Below are positions 25,918 to 33,957 of a DNA stretch of 64,000 nucleotides, piece after piece; positions within the stretch are counted from its first letter, which is position 1; every line of letters begins with the position of its first letter. This stretch comes from Williamsia faeni (lineage in GTDB: Bacteria; Actinomycetota; Actinomycetes; Mycobacteriales; Mycobacteriaceae), in assembly GCA_003202005.1 (NCBI GenBank), contig QJJF01000001.1, positions 1,023,099-1,087,098 of the forward strand, in the 5' to 3' direction. Made by a program: the position numbers and the translations under genes. The notes under the pieces were generated by a model, which was not told where the DNA came from, did not search any database, and saw only the letters and a program-made list of their open reading frames with translations.

Positions 25918-26170
25918 ACGGCCTGGTCGTGAAAAGGTTCCGTCACCTGCTCGACGATTACGATCGCCTCGCCGGAGCCCTTCTCGCCCGGCCACATTCG
26001 AGGTCACTCGACCCGCGTTTGTTGTCGGGGTATTTCGGCGAGGGCACTGCCCTCGACAAGGATTTCGCGAGCTTCGTTGTCCGCTGTGCGGACCAGACCG
26101 AGAGGGACCCCTCCGTCCGGTCCTCGTCTACGCAGTGACCGCGGGAACGATTGAGGCACAGATCGAATAG
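25918..26170 (+). pseudogene. C-terminal remnant of a DUF2252 gene, frameshifted
   Basis: In one frame the segment reads LAGALLARPHSRSLDPRLLSG and then GYFGEGTALDKDFASFVVRCADQTERD, which matches the conserved C-terminus of DUF2252 proteins (LARAHARSGD, then GYLGKSDxFDxAxxxFAxxYADQTERD). After ERD the reading moves to another frame at about 26105-26120 and ends VYAVTAGTIEAQIE-stop, again like the family end (AVRAGRIEAQ). The rest of the roughly 450-residue gene is absent. It is therefore a decayed 3' fragment between dps and a Pro-rich membrane protein gene. Confidence 0.65.
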
Positions 26171-26266
26171 CCACGCACCGATGTCCTTGACACCCCATAC
26201 CCGGTGGGATTGGGTCAATTGAACACTTTTGCCGAAGTCCCAACGGATTGTCGAAGGATTCGAAAA

Positions 26267-27262
26267 ATGACGCAGAACCCTCCCCCGCCCGGGAACGAAC
26301 CGAACGTTCCCCTCGGAAAGAATCCAGGACAGCCCGAACCACCGCAGGGCGGGCAATATCCGCCGCCCGGTGGCTACCAGCCTCCGCAGGGTGGTCAGTA
26401 CCCGCCGCCGCAAGGTGGAGGTGGTCAGTACCCGCCGCCGCAGGGTGGAGGTGGTCACTACCCGCCGCCGCAGGGTGGAGGTGGTCAGTACCCGCCGCCG
26501 CAGGGTGGCTACCAGCCTCCTCCGCAGCAAGGTGGCTATCAGCCCCCGCAGGGTGGTTACCCGCCACCACCACCGGCCGGTCAGTACGCACCGCAGGGCG
26601 GCGGTTACCCCGCGGCCGGCGGCTTCGGACCGCCGCAACTGTCCGTGGGCGCGGCGATCAACTACGGCTGGGACAAATACAAGGCAAATCCCGGACCTTG
26701 GATCGCGATCTGCCTGCTTGGGTTTGTTGTCAGCGTGTTTGTCCAGTTTGCGTTCTCGGGCTTCAGCTTCAACAACGATTCGCTGGTCCTGAGCCTGCTC
26801 GGCAGCCTGGTGTCGTTTGTCGTCAGCACACTCTTCAAGGCCGCCTTCACCAACGGCGCCCTGTCCGAACTCGACGGACAGCGCCCCACCTTCAGCGCGT
26901 TCTTCAATTTCAGGAACCTGAGCGCGGTGTTCATCGTTGCCATCATCGTGGGCATCGCCACCGTGATCGGCTTCATCCTGCTGATCATCCCGGGCCTGAT
27001 CGTCATGTTCCTGACCTGGTACGCACTCACCTTCGCGATCGATCGGGACATGGATGCCGTGACCGCAATCAAGGCGAGCTTCGAATTGACATCGAAGAAC
27101 GTCGGACCGCTGTTCCTGCTGGCACTGGCCTGCATCGGCCTGAACATCGTGGGCGCAATACTTTGCGGCCTCGGGCTGCTGGTGACCATCCCACTCACGA
27201 TCATCGCGAGCACCTACGCCTACCGCGTCCTGACCGGCGGTACCGTCTCTCCCACCGCGTAA
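26267..27262 (+). CDS. Pro/Gln/Gly-rich membrane protein
   Basis: A 331-residue protein. The first ~125 residues are a low-complexity QYPPPQGGG-type domain, partly encoded by exact 30-bp repeats. The remaining ~200 residues hold about five to six membrane segments (for example IAICLLGFVVSVFVQFAF and AVFIVAIIVGIATVIGFILL), like the DUF975/glycerophosphodiesterase-membrane-domain group found next to cell-envelope functions. ATG 26267 follows GAAGGA. A strong terminator follows at 27299. Function unknown. Confidence 0.8.
   Translation: MTQNPPPPGNEPNVPLGKNPGQPEPPQGGQYPPPGGYQPPQGGQYPPPQGGGGQYPPPQGGGGHYPPPQGGGGQYPPPQGGYQPPPQQGGYQPPQGGYPPPPPAGQYAPQGGGYPAAGGFGPPQLSVGAAINYGWDKYKANPGPWIAICLLGFVVSVFVQFAFSGFSFNNDSLVLSLLGSLVSFVVSTLFKAAFTNGALSELDGQRPTFSAFFNFRNLSAVFIVAIIVGIATVIGFILLIIPGLIVMFLTWYALTFAIDRDMDAVTAIKASFELTSKNVGPLFLLALACIGLNIVGAILCGLGLLVTIPLTIIASTYAYRVLTGGTVSPTA
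26401..26508 (+). repeat. 30-bp tandem coding repeat
   Basis: Three full 30-nt units start at 26401, 26431 and 26461, with an 18-nt partial fourth unit at 26491-26508. They differ at only a few positions and encode YPPPQGGGGQ. The repeats extend the Pro-rich head of the membrane protein and could vary in number by slippage or recombination. Confidence 0.85.
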
Positions 27263-27298
27263 TCGACAGCGGATAGGCGAGCAGACAACTCGTCCAAG

Positions 27299-27338
27299 CC
27301 CGATACCGGCACCGATCGTGGAGCCGGTATCGGGTTTT
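27299..27338 (+). terminator. intrinsic terminator
   Basis: Perfect 12-nt arms CCCGATACCGGC (27299-27310) and its complement (27323-27334) are followed by TTTT at 27335-27338. It lies just past the rightward Pro-rich membrane protein gene. Confidence 0.88.
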
Positions 27339-27368
27339 CGTGTCCTGGCCTGGTACTAGCCTGAACCG

Positions 27369-28283
27369 GTGGGTGGACAACGTCAGTCGAGCGGTCTGCG
27401 GCCCAGCGTGGTTCTCGCCTCCTGCCAACAACTTCCGAACAGCGACGGCGACGACGACGGGCTCGTCGAAGCCCTCGCGCGCGCCGGTGTCGACGCCGAG
27501 TGGTTGCCATGGGACGACCCGAGAATCCATGACGCCGATGCCGTCATCCTGCGGGCGACCTGGGATTACCCGCAGCGATTGGCCGAGTTCATCGACTGGA
27601 CCAAAAGTGTTCACAGACTGATCAATTCGCCGGCCATGGTGCAGTGGAACCACGACAAGGGCTACATGCTCGACCTCGAACGCGCGGGGATCCCGATTGT
27701 CCCGACCGCGGTCTTCGCGCCCGGTGATCAGGTGACGATCCCGGACGGCGAAGTGGTCGTGAAGCCGGCAGTGGCCGGCGGCAGTCGCGGTGCCGCACGG
27801 TTCATCGAACCCGCCGGGGCGCTTGCCCATTCCACGTCGTTGCACCGCGACGGCCACCGGGTGCTGGTGCAGCCGTTCGATCCGCTGATCACCGCCGGGG
27901 AGACCGCGCTCGTATACCTCGCGGGCGAGCGGTCGCACGCGTTCACCAAGGGCCCGATGCTCCCGCAGCCCGGTGAATCGGGAGAACTGGATGAGTCCGG
28001 TCTCTATCTCGTCGAGAAGCTCACACCGGCGTTGCCACCAGAATCGTTCTGGGCGTTGGGTGATGCCGTCATGAAAGCCGCCGCGCACGCGGTCGGGATG
28101 GTGCCGTCGGATCTGCTCTACGCACGGGTGGATCTGGTGGGCACCGCCGACGCAGGTCCCAAGCTACTCGAGTTCGAGGCGATCGAACCGTCACTCGGTT
28201 GGCGGCAGATCGCTGCCGCCGACCGCGGAATGGCGATGGACCGTTTCGCTGCTGCCACCGCCGCTGCCCTCGCCGGGCACTGA
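27369..28283 (+). CDS. ATP-grasp domain protein (RimK/glutathione-synthetase-like)
   Basis: A 304-residue protein starting at GTG 27369. The central ATP-grasp part shows GEVVVKPAVAGGSRGAARF as the nucleotide-binding strand and loop, and LLYARVDLVG with LLEFEAIEPSL as the metal/ATP-binding end. Such enzymes ligate carboxylates to amines, alcohols or thiols. It stands alone with no biosynthetic neighbour, so the reaction is unknown. Its last 93 nt overlap the 3' end of the convergent MFS gene, which is unusual. Confidence 0.75.
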   Translation: MGGQRQSSGLRPSVVLASCQQLPNSDGDDDGLVEALARAGVDAEWLPWDDPRIHDADAVILRATWDYPQRLAEFIDWTKSVHRLINSPAMVQWNHDKGYMLDLERAGIPIVPTAVFAPGDQVTIPDGEVVVKPAVAGGSRGAARFIEPAGALAHSTSLHRDGHRVLVQPFDPLITAGETALVYLAGERSHAFTKGPMLPQPGESGELDESGLYLVEKLTPALPPESFWALGDAVMKAAAHAVGMVPSDLLYARVDLVGTADAGPKLLEFEAIEPSLGWRQIAAADRGMAMDRFAAATAAALAGH

Positions 28284-29534
28284 CACCGCCGTGGGTACCG
28301 GGACTTCGATGGGTCGGACCCGAGCTTCGCGGCGCGCCCCGCCGCGGGTGACCAGGACGCCCACGATGGCGATGAACCACACGGCGAACTGCACGGTCCA
28401 GGCGACGCGGAAGGAGCCGAAGGAGTAACCGCCCATCGCGCCGATGACGCTGCCCATCGTCTGCATCACCACCATGGAGACCAGGAATCCGCCCATGTTG
28501 ACCAGACCCTGCGCGGTACCCAGGACCGAACCCGGGTTCGAGGTCCGGGCGAAGTCGAATCCGATCACCGACCCCGGACCCCCGACCGAGATGACGACCA
28601 CCAGGAGCACCAGCAACCACATGGGTGCCTGTGTGGGAAGCAGCAATACGATCGCCCAGATCACCGCGTTGCTGCCCATGATCACCAGCACCAGATCAGA
28701 CCGTCGCGCCGGATGGCGCCCGGTGAACACTCCGATCCCGATCCCGGCGACGATCATCACGCCGACGGACACCGTCAGGATCCCACCGGCGGTCTCTTTG
28801 GAAAGTCCCTGCGCAGTGGTCAGGTACGGGATGCCCCACATCAGCGCGAACACCGTGAGCGAGAACTGGGTGCCCATGTGGGTGAAGAGGCCCAATTTGG
28901 TCCCGGACCGCGACCAGACCGTCTTGACGCCACCCAACGTGCGGCGCAGCGATGTCCGCGGCACGGCGGTTTCTGTTCCGGCCGGCGCATTGCGCACCAC
29001 TGCCACTGTCAGCACGACCGACAACATGCCGAGGGCCGCGGCCGACATGTACGCCGCCGTCCAGCCGCGGGCATTGAGCAGCATCAGGAACGGCACAGCC
29101 GACAGCACCTGACCGAACTGCCCACAGATACCGGTCAATTGGGTGACCAGCGGAACCCGGCGCGGAGTGAACCACCGCGGTACCAGCCTCAGCACCGAGA
29201 TGAACGTGAACGCGTCACCGATCCCGACCAGGACGCGCGCCGCGATGGCGACCGGCAGTTCTTCGGTCAGCGCCATCGTCATCTGACCGGTGACCAGGAT
29301 CAACCCACCGGTCACGAGCATCGCGCGCGACCCGAAGCGATCCAGCAGCAACCCGGCGGGTACCTGCGAGAGTGCATAGACGGAGAGCTGCAGCACCACA
29401 AAAGTCGAGAGCACACCGGGCGGCGCCGAGAATCGTTCAGCGGCGTCGAGCCCCGAGACACCCAGTGTCGTCCGGGCGAGAATCGCCACCACATAAGCGA
29501 ATACACCTGTCGCCCAGATCACCCATGAGCGCAC
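28191..29534 (-). CDS. MFS transporter
   Basis: A 447-residue major-facilitator protein with about 12 membrane segments. It shows the LLLDRFGSRAML loop between helices 2 and 3 (a version of the DRxGxR motif) and a second-half repeat. The C-terminal ~35 residues are Ser/Gly/Pro-rich and cytoplasmic. GTG 29534 is chosen because GAAGGGA lies 6 nt before it. The substrate cannot be inferred. The 3' end overlaps the convergent ATP-grasp gene by 93 nt. Confidence 0.83.
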   Translation of the reverse strand: MRSWVIWATGVFAYVVAILARTTLGVSGLDAAERFSAPPGVLSTFVVLQLSVYALSQVPAGLLLDRFGSRAMLVTGGLILVTGQMTMALTEELPVAIAARVLVGIGDAFTFISVLRLVPRWFTPRRVPLVTQLTGICGQFGQVLSAVPFLMLLNARGWTAAYMSAAALGMLSVVLTVAVVRNAPAGTETAVPRTSLRRTLGGVKTVWSRSGTKLGLFTHMGTQFSLTVFALMWGIPYLTTAQGLSKETAGGILTVSVGVMIVAGIGIGVFTGRHPARRSDLVLVIMGSNAVIWAIVLLLPTQAPMWLLVLLVVVISVGGPGSVIGFDFARTSNPGSVLGTAQGLVNMGGFLVSMVVMQTMGSVIGAMGGYSFGSFRVAWTVQFAVWFIAIVGVLVTRGGARREARVRPIEVPVPTAVSVPGEGSGGGSSETVHRHSAVGGSDLPPTE

Positions 29535-29619
29535 AGCTGTCCCTTCGCGTTTTCGGTCCTCAGACTTCAAGGATGGTCCTGACCGATTCGCCGGCGTCAT
29601 CCGCCCCTGGACACCGTGG

Positions 29620-30012
29620 GTGATGCGCGATGATGGAACCGTGCCGACTCCGGATGGTCCGCCGAAGGACCCAAGGCCCACTCCCGGTGCGGTCGACGCC
29701 CGCTTCACTCTCGCCGCCGAGCGAACGGTGTTGTCGTGGATCCGGACCGCACTCGGGCTGATCGCAGCCGGGCTCGCGGTGATGCACGTGCTGCCCGACT
29801 ACTCGACGCAGACCCCCCGCGACGTACTCGGCATCGGCCTGGTGGCATTCGGGGCATTCACCGCGATCGTTGGCGGCGTCCGCTGGCGACAGACCACCAC
29901 AGCACTGCGCGACGGCGGCGACATGCCCGGTCCGCTGCCGGTGTGGCTGCTGATCGCGCTGCTCACCGTGTTCTCGGTGCTCGCCGTGATTCTCGGGCTG
30001 CAATCGCACTGA
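29620..30012 (+). CDS. DUF202 / YidH-family membrane protein
   Basis: A 130-residue inner-membrane protein with the DUF202 signature LAAERTVLSWIRTALGLIAAGLA followed by two more membrane segments (LGIGLVAFGAFTAIVGG and LPVWLLIALLTVFSVLAVIL). The N-terminal ~25 residues are Pro/Asp-rich and cytoplasmic. The start is GTG 29620 or ATG 29623, with little ribosome-binding sequence. It is divergent from the MFS gene. Function unknown in the family. Confidence 0.8.
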   Translation: MMRDDGTVPTPDGPPKDPRPTPGAVDARFTLAAERTVLSWIRTALGLIAAGLAVMHVLPDYSTQTPRDVLGIGLVAFGAFTAIVGGVRWRQTTTALRDGGDMPGPLPVWLLIALLTVFSVLAVILGLQSH

Positions 30013-30156
30013 TCGAGACCGGGTCGATGGAACACTCGCCTGTCGGGACGAAGGAACACCGTGGCGTCGTCCGTCGTTATACAACCGAGCTCCACGACTC
30101 CCGCCGAATGCCCGACACGGGCACCCGGTGGTGACAATTTACGAAGGAGAGTCCAC

Positions 30157-30615
30157 GTGTCGAATGAGTACCGCAAAGACCCCGACGCCATCGCCCGGCT
30201 GAACCCGGCGCAGTTTGCCGTCACGCAGGAATCGGCCACCGAACCGGCCTTCCGGAACGAGTTCTGGGACAACCACGAAGCCGGCCTCTACGTTGACATC
30301 GTGTCCGGCGAGCCGCTGTTCACGTCGACCCAGAAGTTCGACAGCGGTTGTGGCTGGCCGAGTTTCACGACTCCGATCGAACCGGCCAACGTTGTCGAGA
30401 AGCGCGACGCCACGCATGGGATGGTCCGCACCGAGGTCCGTTCGGCGCACGGCGACAGCCACCTCGGCCACGTCTTCAACGACGGACCCATCGCCGAAGG
30501 TGGTCTGCGCTACTGCATCAACTCCGCTTCGCTTCGCTTCATCCAGGTCGCAGACATGGAGAAGGAAGGCTATGGCGAGTACCTGAAGCTGTTTTCAACC
30601 GAGGAGGCGAAGTAG
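30157..30615 (+). CDS. msrB: peptide-methionine (R)-S-oxide reductase MsrB
   Basis: A 152-residue MsrB that reduces methionine-R-sulfoxide. The catalytic cysteine is Cys120 in [11 protein letters not shown], and Cys65 in SGCGWPSF fits the resolving position. The two CxxC zinc-binding pairs of many MsrB proteins are missing (IVSGEPLF and [10 protein letters not shown] in their place), so this is the zinc-free type. GTG 30157 follows GAAGGAGA. The stop directly abuts the ATG of msrA, so the two are co-transcribed. Confidence 0.93.
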   Translation: MSNEYRKDPDAIARLNPAQFAVTQESATEPAFRNEFWDNHEAGLYVDIVSGEPLFTSTQKFDSGCGWPSFTTPIEPANVVEKRDATHGMVRTEVRSAHGDSHLGHVFNDGPIAEGGLRYCINSASLRFIQVADMEKEGYGEYLKLFSTEEAK

Positions 30616-31125
30616 ATGACCGACAAGGCGATTCTGGCGGGTGGATGTTTCTGGGGCGTGCAGGATCTGATCCGTAAGCGCCCGGGTGTTGTCTCTACCC
30701 GGGTCGGATACACCGGCGGCGACGTACCGAATGCGACGTACCGCAACCACGGCACGCACGCCGAAGCCCTGGAGATCGAATACGACCCGGAACAGATCAC
30801 CTACCGCGATCTACTGGAGTTCTTCTTCCAGATCCATGACCCGTCGACCAAGAACCGGCAGGGCAATGACGTCGGAGCCAGCTACCGGTCGGCGATCTTC
30901 TACACCGACGACGAGCAGAAGCAGGTTGCCCAGGACACGATCGCGGACGTCGATGCATCCGGTTTGTGGCCGGGCAGGGTGGTCACCGAGGTGACCCCCG
31001 CCGGCGATTTCTGGGAGGCAGAGCCCGAGCACCAGGACTACCTCGAACGCATCCCGAATGGCTACACGTGCCATTACGTGCGGCCGGGCTGGAAGCTCCC
31101 ACGCCGGACACAAACCACCAGCTAG
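30616..31125 (+). CDS. msrA: peptide-methionine (S)-S-oxide reductase MsrA
   Basis: A 169-residue MsrA with the catalytic GCFWG motif (Cys11), and the conserved [16 protein letters not shown] and [14 protein letters not shown] blocks. It reduces methionine-S-sulfoxide, complementing MsrB. It starts immediately after the msrB stop and is followed by a hairpin terminator. The extra C-terminal cysteines used as resolving residues in some MsrA are not obvious beyond YTCHYVRPG. Confidence 0.95.
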   Translation: MTDKAILAGGCFWGVQDLIRKRPGVVSTRVGYTGGDVPNATYRNHGTHAEALEIEYDPEQITYRDLLEFFFQIHDPSTKNRQGNDVGASYRSAIFYTDDEQKQVAQDTIADVDASGLWPGRVVTEVTPAGDFWEAEPEHQDYLERIPNGYTCHYVRPGWKLPRRTQTTS

Positions 31126-31138
31126 ACGAGCATTTCTC

Positions 31139-31172
31139 AAATCCCCGCCAGACCACGGTCGAGCGGGGATTT
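31139..31172 (+). terminator. hairpin terminator behind msrA
   Basis: Perfect 10-nt arms AAATCCCCGC (31139-31148) and its complement (31163-31172) have a 14-nt loop. It lies 13 nt past the msrA stop and immediately before the promoter of the next unit. Confidence 0.75.
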
Positions 31173-31217
31173 GACTTTCCTATCAGGAAAGTAGAGACTA
31201 CTTTCCAACTAGGAAAG
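31171..31217 (+). promoter_or_regulatory. promoter with two tandem CTTTCC-N5-GGAAAG operators
   Basis: TTGACT at 31171-31176 is a good -35 box. CTTTCC-TATCA-GGAAAG (31175-31191) fills the spacer, and CTTTCC-AACTA-GGAAAG (31201-31217) follows the -10 region around 31192-31200. The two 17-nt palindromes are spaced exactly 26 nt centre to centre. They end 12 nt before the membrane-protein ATG, so the encoded winged-helix regulator at 31691 probably represses its own operon here. Confidence 0.65.
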
Positions 31218-31229
31218 TGAGATTACATC

Positions 31230-31694
31230 ATGGCCGACATCGATCCAGAAGAAGCCCGCAGCGCCTTGGAGTCCGCCGATAGCGCCCGGCGCCAGATGAG
31301 CGACGAAGTGGGTTTGCCCGCCACGTACTGGTGGGGCCTGGCCGCCGGCTGGCTCCTGTTGGGAGTTGTCGTCGAATTCTGTCCGTGGTGGATATCGATG
31401 GCGGCAACGATCCTCTTCGGCATCGGGCATTCCGTCGTCGCTTCGCGGCTGCTGAGCGGCCGTCGGCGCACCTCCGGAGTCCAGGTGAGCCGCGAGGTGA
31501 CCGGCGCAAAGAACGCGATGCTGGTGGTCGGGATCCTGCTGATGCTGGTGGCGCTGACCATCGCGTTCGCGCTCATCCTCGACGCCCAGGATGTCGGGAT
31601 GCCCGCGCTGTGGTCGGCACTGATCGTCGCCGTACTGACCGGAATCGGCGGACCGGAGATCCTGGCAGCCGTGCGCAAGTGGACACGTGCGTGA
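31230..31694 (+). CDS. small four-helix membrane protein
   Basis: A 154-residue protein. After about 30 soluble residues come four hydrophobic segments (about 32-50, 52-70, 88-110 and 115-138). No family name is certain. It resembles the membrane partners of small winged-helix regulators seen in other actinomycetes. Its stop overlaps the GTG of the regulator gene by 4 nt, giving tight coupling. It may sense or respond to a membrane condition, but nothing in the sequence proves that. Confidence 0.78.
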   Translation: MADIDPEEARSALESADSARRQMSDEVGLPATYWWGLAAGWLLLGVVVEFCPWWISMAATILFGIGHSVVASRLLSGRRRTSGVQVSREVTGAKNAMLVVGILLMLVALTIAFALILDAQDVGMPALWSALIVAVLTGIGGPEILAAVRKWTRA

Positions 31695-31987
31695 GCGCAA
31701 CCGACGGTTTCGACGAACTCATCCACCCGAGTACGCGTCTGACGTTGGTCGCCACCCTGGCAGCTGCCGACTGGGCCGAGTTCGCATTCTTGAAGGAACA
31801 CCTCAATCTCTCCGATTCGGCGCTGTCCAAGCAGTTGTCGACGCTGGAGGGTGCCGGTTACCTGATCACCGAACGGGCCACCACCGGGCGTAGGCGCACT
31901 GTCCGGGTCAGCCTTACCGAGGCGGGCCGACAAGCATTCGACGGCCATATCGCCGCGCTGAAGACGATCGTCGGCATGACTGAATGA
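31691..31987 (+). CDS. small winged-helix (MarR/ArsR-like) regulator
   Basis: A 98-residue DNA-binding protein with one winged-helix domain. The recognition helix region is LKEHLNLSDSALSKQLSTLEGAGYL, and the wing is RATTGRRRTVRVSLTEAGR. This is the HTH_27-like type that usually acts as an autorepressor. GTG 31691 overlaps the upstream stop. The paired palindromes at 31175-31217 are its likely binding sites. Confidence 0.82.
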   Translation: MSATDGFDELIHPSTRLTLVATLAAADWAEFAFLKEHLNLSDSALSKQLSTLEGAGYLITERATTGRRRTVRVSLTEAGRQAFDGHIAALKTIVGMTE

Positions 31988-32011
31988 GATTCACCCACGC
32001 CCGCACAGCGG

Positions 32012-32293
32012 TCAGAAGCCCAGACCCATCCAGTCGGTGGCGGTGAACGCCTTCTCCAGATGCGTGGCCTCGACCTTGACCTCATCGGGGTCCGGGTCGA
32101 GTCCGTCTCCGGCAATGGCACGCAAGGCGGCGGTGACACCCGCCTCGTAGGTCTCGAACCCGCCGATGACCACGCTGTCGGCACGCCACCACACGAGCAG
32201 GTGGGATCCACTCGGGGACGGGCAGAAGCCGATCACCTGACCATCGCGGGCCAACGTCGGGCAGTCGTCCGGGAAGGCGTCGGTTTCACTCAT
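32012..32293 (-). CDS. hypothetical protein, 93 aa
   Basis: A 93-residue soluble protein of unknown function. It has a beta-rich first half (VIGFCPSPSGSHLLVWWRADSVVIGGFE) and a helical second half, with one or two cysteines. ATG 32293 (MSETDAFPDD) was chosen. It is convergent with the winged-helix gene, whose stop is 24 nt away, and divergent from the Asn/Gln-rich membrane protein. Confidence 0.6.
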   Translation of the reverse strand: MSETDAFPDDCPTLARDGQVIGFCPSPSGSHLLVWWRADSVVIGGFETYEAGVTAALRAIAGDGLDPDPDEVKVEATHLEKAFTATDWMGLGF

Positions 32294-32421
32294 GGGAGCA
32301 CTGTATTCCGGGCTCCCGACGCCCCTGTGAACAGCGGCGACCCCGGGCGCACCGAACCGATTTGTTTGCAGCCACGACCCGGCGGGTAGTCCTACAGCAA
32401 CATCAATCATTGGAGCTGATC

Positions 32422-32943
32422 ATGGACACCGTTGTCTGGATTGTTATCGCAGTTGTGGTCGTACTTCTTCTGATCGCTCTCGCGTTCGCGCTGATGCGTC
32501 AGCGGAAAGCCCGGCGTCGCGCCCAGGCCGGGGAGATCCGGGAAGCCGCCTCTCGCCGTGTGAACGACGTCCAGCGGGAAGAGGCCATCGCAGAGGAAGC
32601 CGCCGCACGGGCCCGTCGCGCGAAGGCCGATGCGGATGCCAAGGCAGCCGAGGCCAAGCGCCTATCGGCCGAGGCCCAGAACCGTCACGGGGTTGCGGCA
32701 TCGTCGCGTGAGGAACTGCAGTCCGAGTTCGCGCAGGCTGACAAGATCGATCCCGATGTGCGTAAGAATCGGAACCAGAACGAGAACCTGAACCAGAACC
32801 AGAACCATGGTCGGCACGAAAGCCCGCAGAACATCGGGAACGACAACGGCCAGAACACCCGGAACGACATTCCCCAGAACACCCGGAATGACGTCCCGCA
32901 GAACACTCGTCGTCAGACCCCGGAGAACACACAGAACTTGTGA
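32422..32943 (+). CDS. single-pass membrane protein with coiled coil and Asn/Gln-rich tail
   Basis: A 173-residue protein in three parts. An N-terminal membrane anchor spans about residues 3-25 (VVWIVIAVVVVLLLIALAFAL). A charged, Ala/Glu/Lys/Arg-rich helix that should form a coiled coil spans about 28-100. A low-complexity tail of about 60 residues is rich in Asn and Gln, with repeated QNTRND-like units. The orientation suggests a cytoplasmic helix and tail. No family is recognised. Its role could be structural or scaffolding. Confidence 0.72.
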   Translation: MDTVVWIVIAVVVVLLLIALAFALMRQRKARRRAQAGEIREAASRRVNDVQREEAIAEEAAARARRAKADADAKAAEAKRLSAEAQNRHGVAASSREELQSEFAQADKIDPDVRKNRNQNENLNQNQNHGRHESPQNIGNDNGQNTRNDIPQNTRNDVPQNTRRQTPENTQNL

Positions 32944-32980
32944 GGCACGCGTTCGACGCGTTTCCGTTTAGGCTCAGCAG

Positions 32981-33844
32981 ATGCGCTATGGGATCTCGAT
33001 TCTTCCGGATCAACCATGGCGGGAAGCTCGCCCGAAATGGGAACGCGTCGACGCGATGGGTTTCGACCACGGGTGGTTCTTCGATCACCTGGTGTGGGGT
33101 GGACTTCCCGATTCCCAGTGGTTCTCCTGCATTCCCACCATGACCGCCGCCGCGGCGGTGACACCGATCAAGCTCGGAACGTTTGTCGCAACACCCAACT
33201 TCCGACATCCGGTGTCGTTCTCCCGCGAGATCGAAACGCTGCTAGACATCGCCGGTGACCGGATCCTGTTGGGGCTCGGGGCGGGTGGAACACCTGACGA
33301 CGTTGTCGAGGGTAGGCCGCCGTTGACCGCAAAAGAGAAGGTCGACAGGTTTCAGGAGTTCACCGGGCTGCTCGGACAGTTACTGGGTGAGGACCATGTC
33401 ACCGCTGACGGTGACTACTACCAGGCCCGGGACATGCGCCTGGTCGGTGGCGCCGTCCGCGACAACGTCACGTTCATCCTCGCCGGCAACGGCCCACGAT
33501 CGGTTCGCTTCGCCGCGAAACACGGCGACGCCTGGATGACCACCGGCACGAAGGTCGAGACCCTCGACGAGTGGTTCACCGGGATCGCCGCGAATTGCGG
33601 ACTACTCGACAAGACCCTGATCGAAAATGACCGCGATCCAGAAACGTTCGACCGCTATCTGAACCTCGACGCCTCACCACAGTTCTCCTTGGAGAGCATC
33701 GGGGTCTTCGACGACATGGTCGGCCAGGCAGCAGAACTCGGATTCACCGATGTGATCACGCACTGGCCACGGGACGGCGATCCCTTTCGCGGATCGGTCT
33801 CGGTCCTCGAGTCGTTGGCCGAGCGCGGATTCGAAGGTCGGTAG
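32981..33844 (+). CDS. LLM-class F420-type oxidoreductase
   Basis: A 287-residue luciferase-like TIM-barrel protein. It starts MRYGISILPDQPWREA, has the barrel segment GFDHGWFFDHLVW with conserved His and Trp, and the RILLGLGAGGTPDDV phosphate-loop region of the F420 branch. It is a lone gene upstream of lon. The reaction cannot be inferred. Confidence 0.84.
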   Translation: MRYGISILPDQPWREARPKWERVDAMGFDHGWFFDHLVWGGLPDSQWFSCIPTMTAAAAVTPIKLGTFVATPNFRHPVSFSREIETLLDIAGDRILLGLGAGGTPDDVVEGRPPLTAKEKVDRFQEFTGLLGQLLGEDHVTADGDYYQARDMRLVGGAVRDNVTFILAGNGPRSVRFAAKHGDAWMTTGTKVETLDEWFTGIAANCGLLDKTLIENDRDPETFDRYLNLDASPQFSLESIGVFDDMVGQAAELGFTDVITHWPRDGDPFRGSVSVLESLAERGFEGR

Positions 33845-33925
33845 AGCCGACAGCACTTCCGTCACCTGTTTTTTCGCTGTCGATGAACAGGACCCGACAG
33901 GGGAACAAAGCTCCTAAAAAAGAAG

Positions 33926-33944
33926 TTGAGCCCAGAGTACTTAA
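33926..33944 (+). promoter_or_regulatory. HAIR-like element upstream of lon
   Basis: TTGAGC at 33926-33931 and ACTTAA at 33939-33944 are separated by exactly 7 nt. This matches 10 of 12 inner positions of the HAIR inverted repeat (CTTGAGT-N7-ACTCAAG) bound by the repressor HspR; the two outermost positions differ. It lies just ahead of the ribosome-binding GGAGG of lon. HspR controls lon in some actinomycetes, so heat-shock control is plausible. Confidence 0.5.
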
Positions 33945-33957
33945 CTTTGGAGGAAAC

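Noticed and set aside
26401-26508. 30-bp repeats as a CRISPR array
   Set aside because: The units are directly adjacent with no spacers and lie in frame within a Pro-rich coding region.
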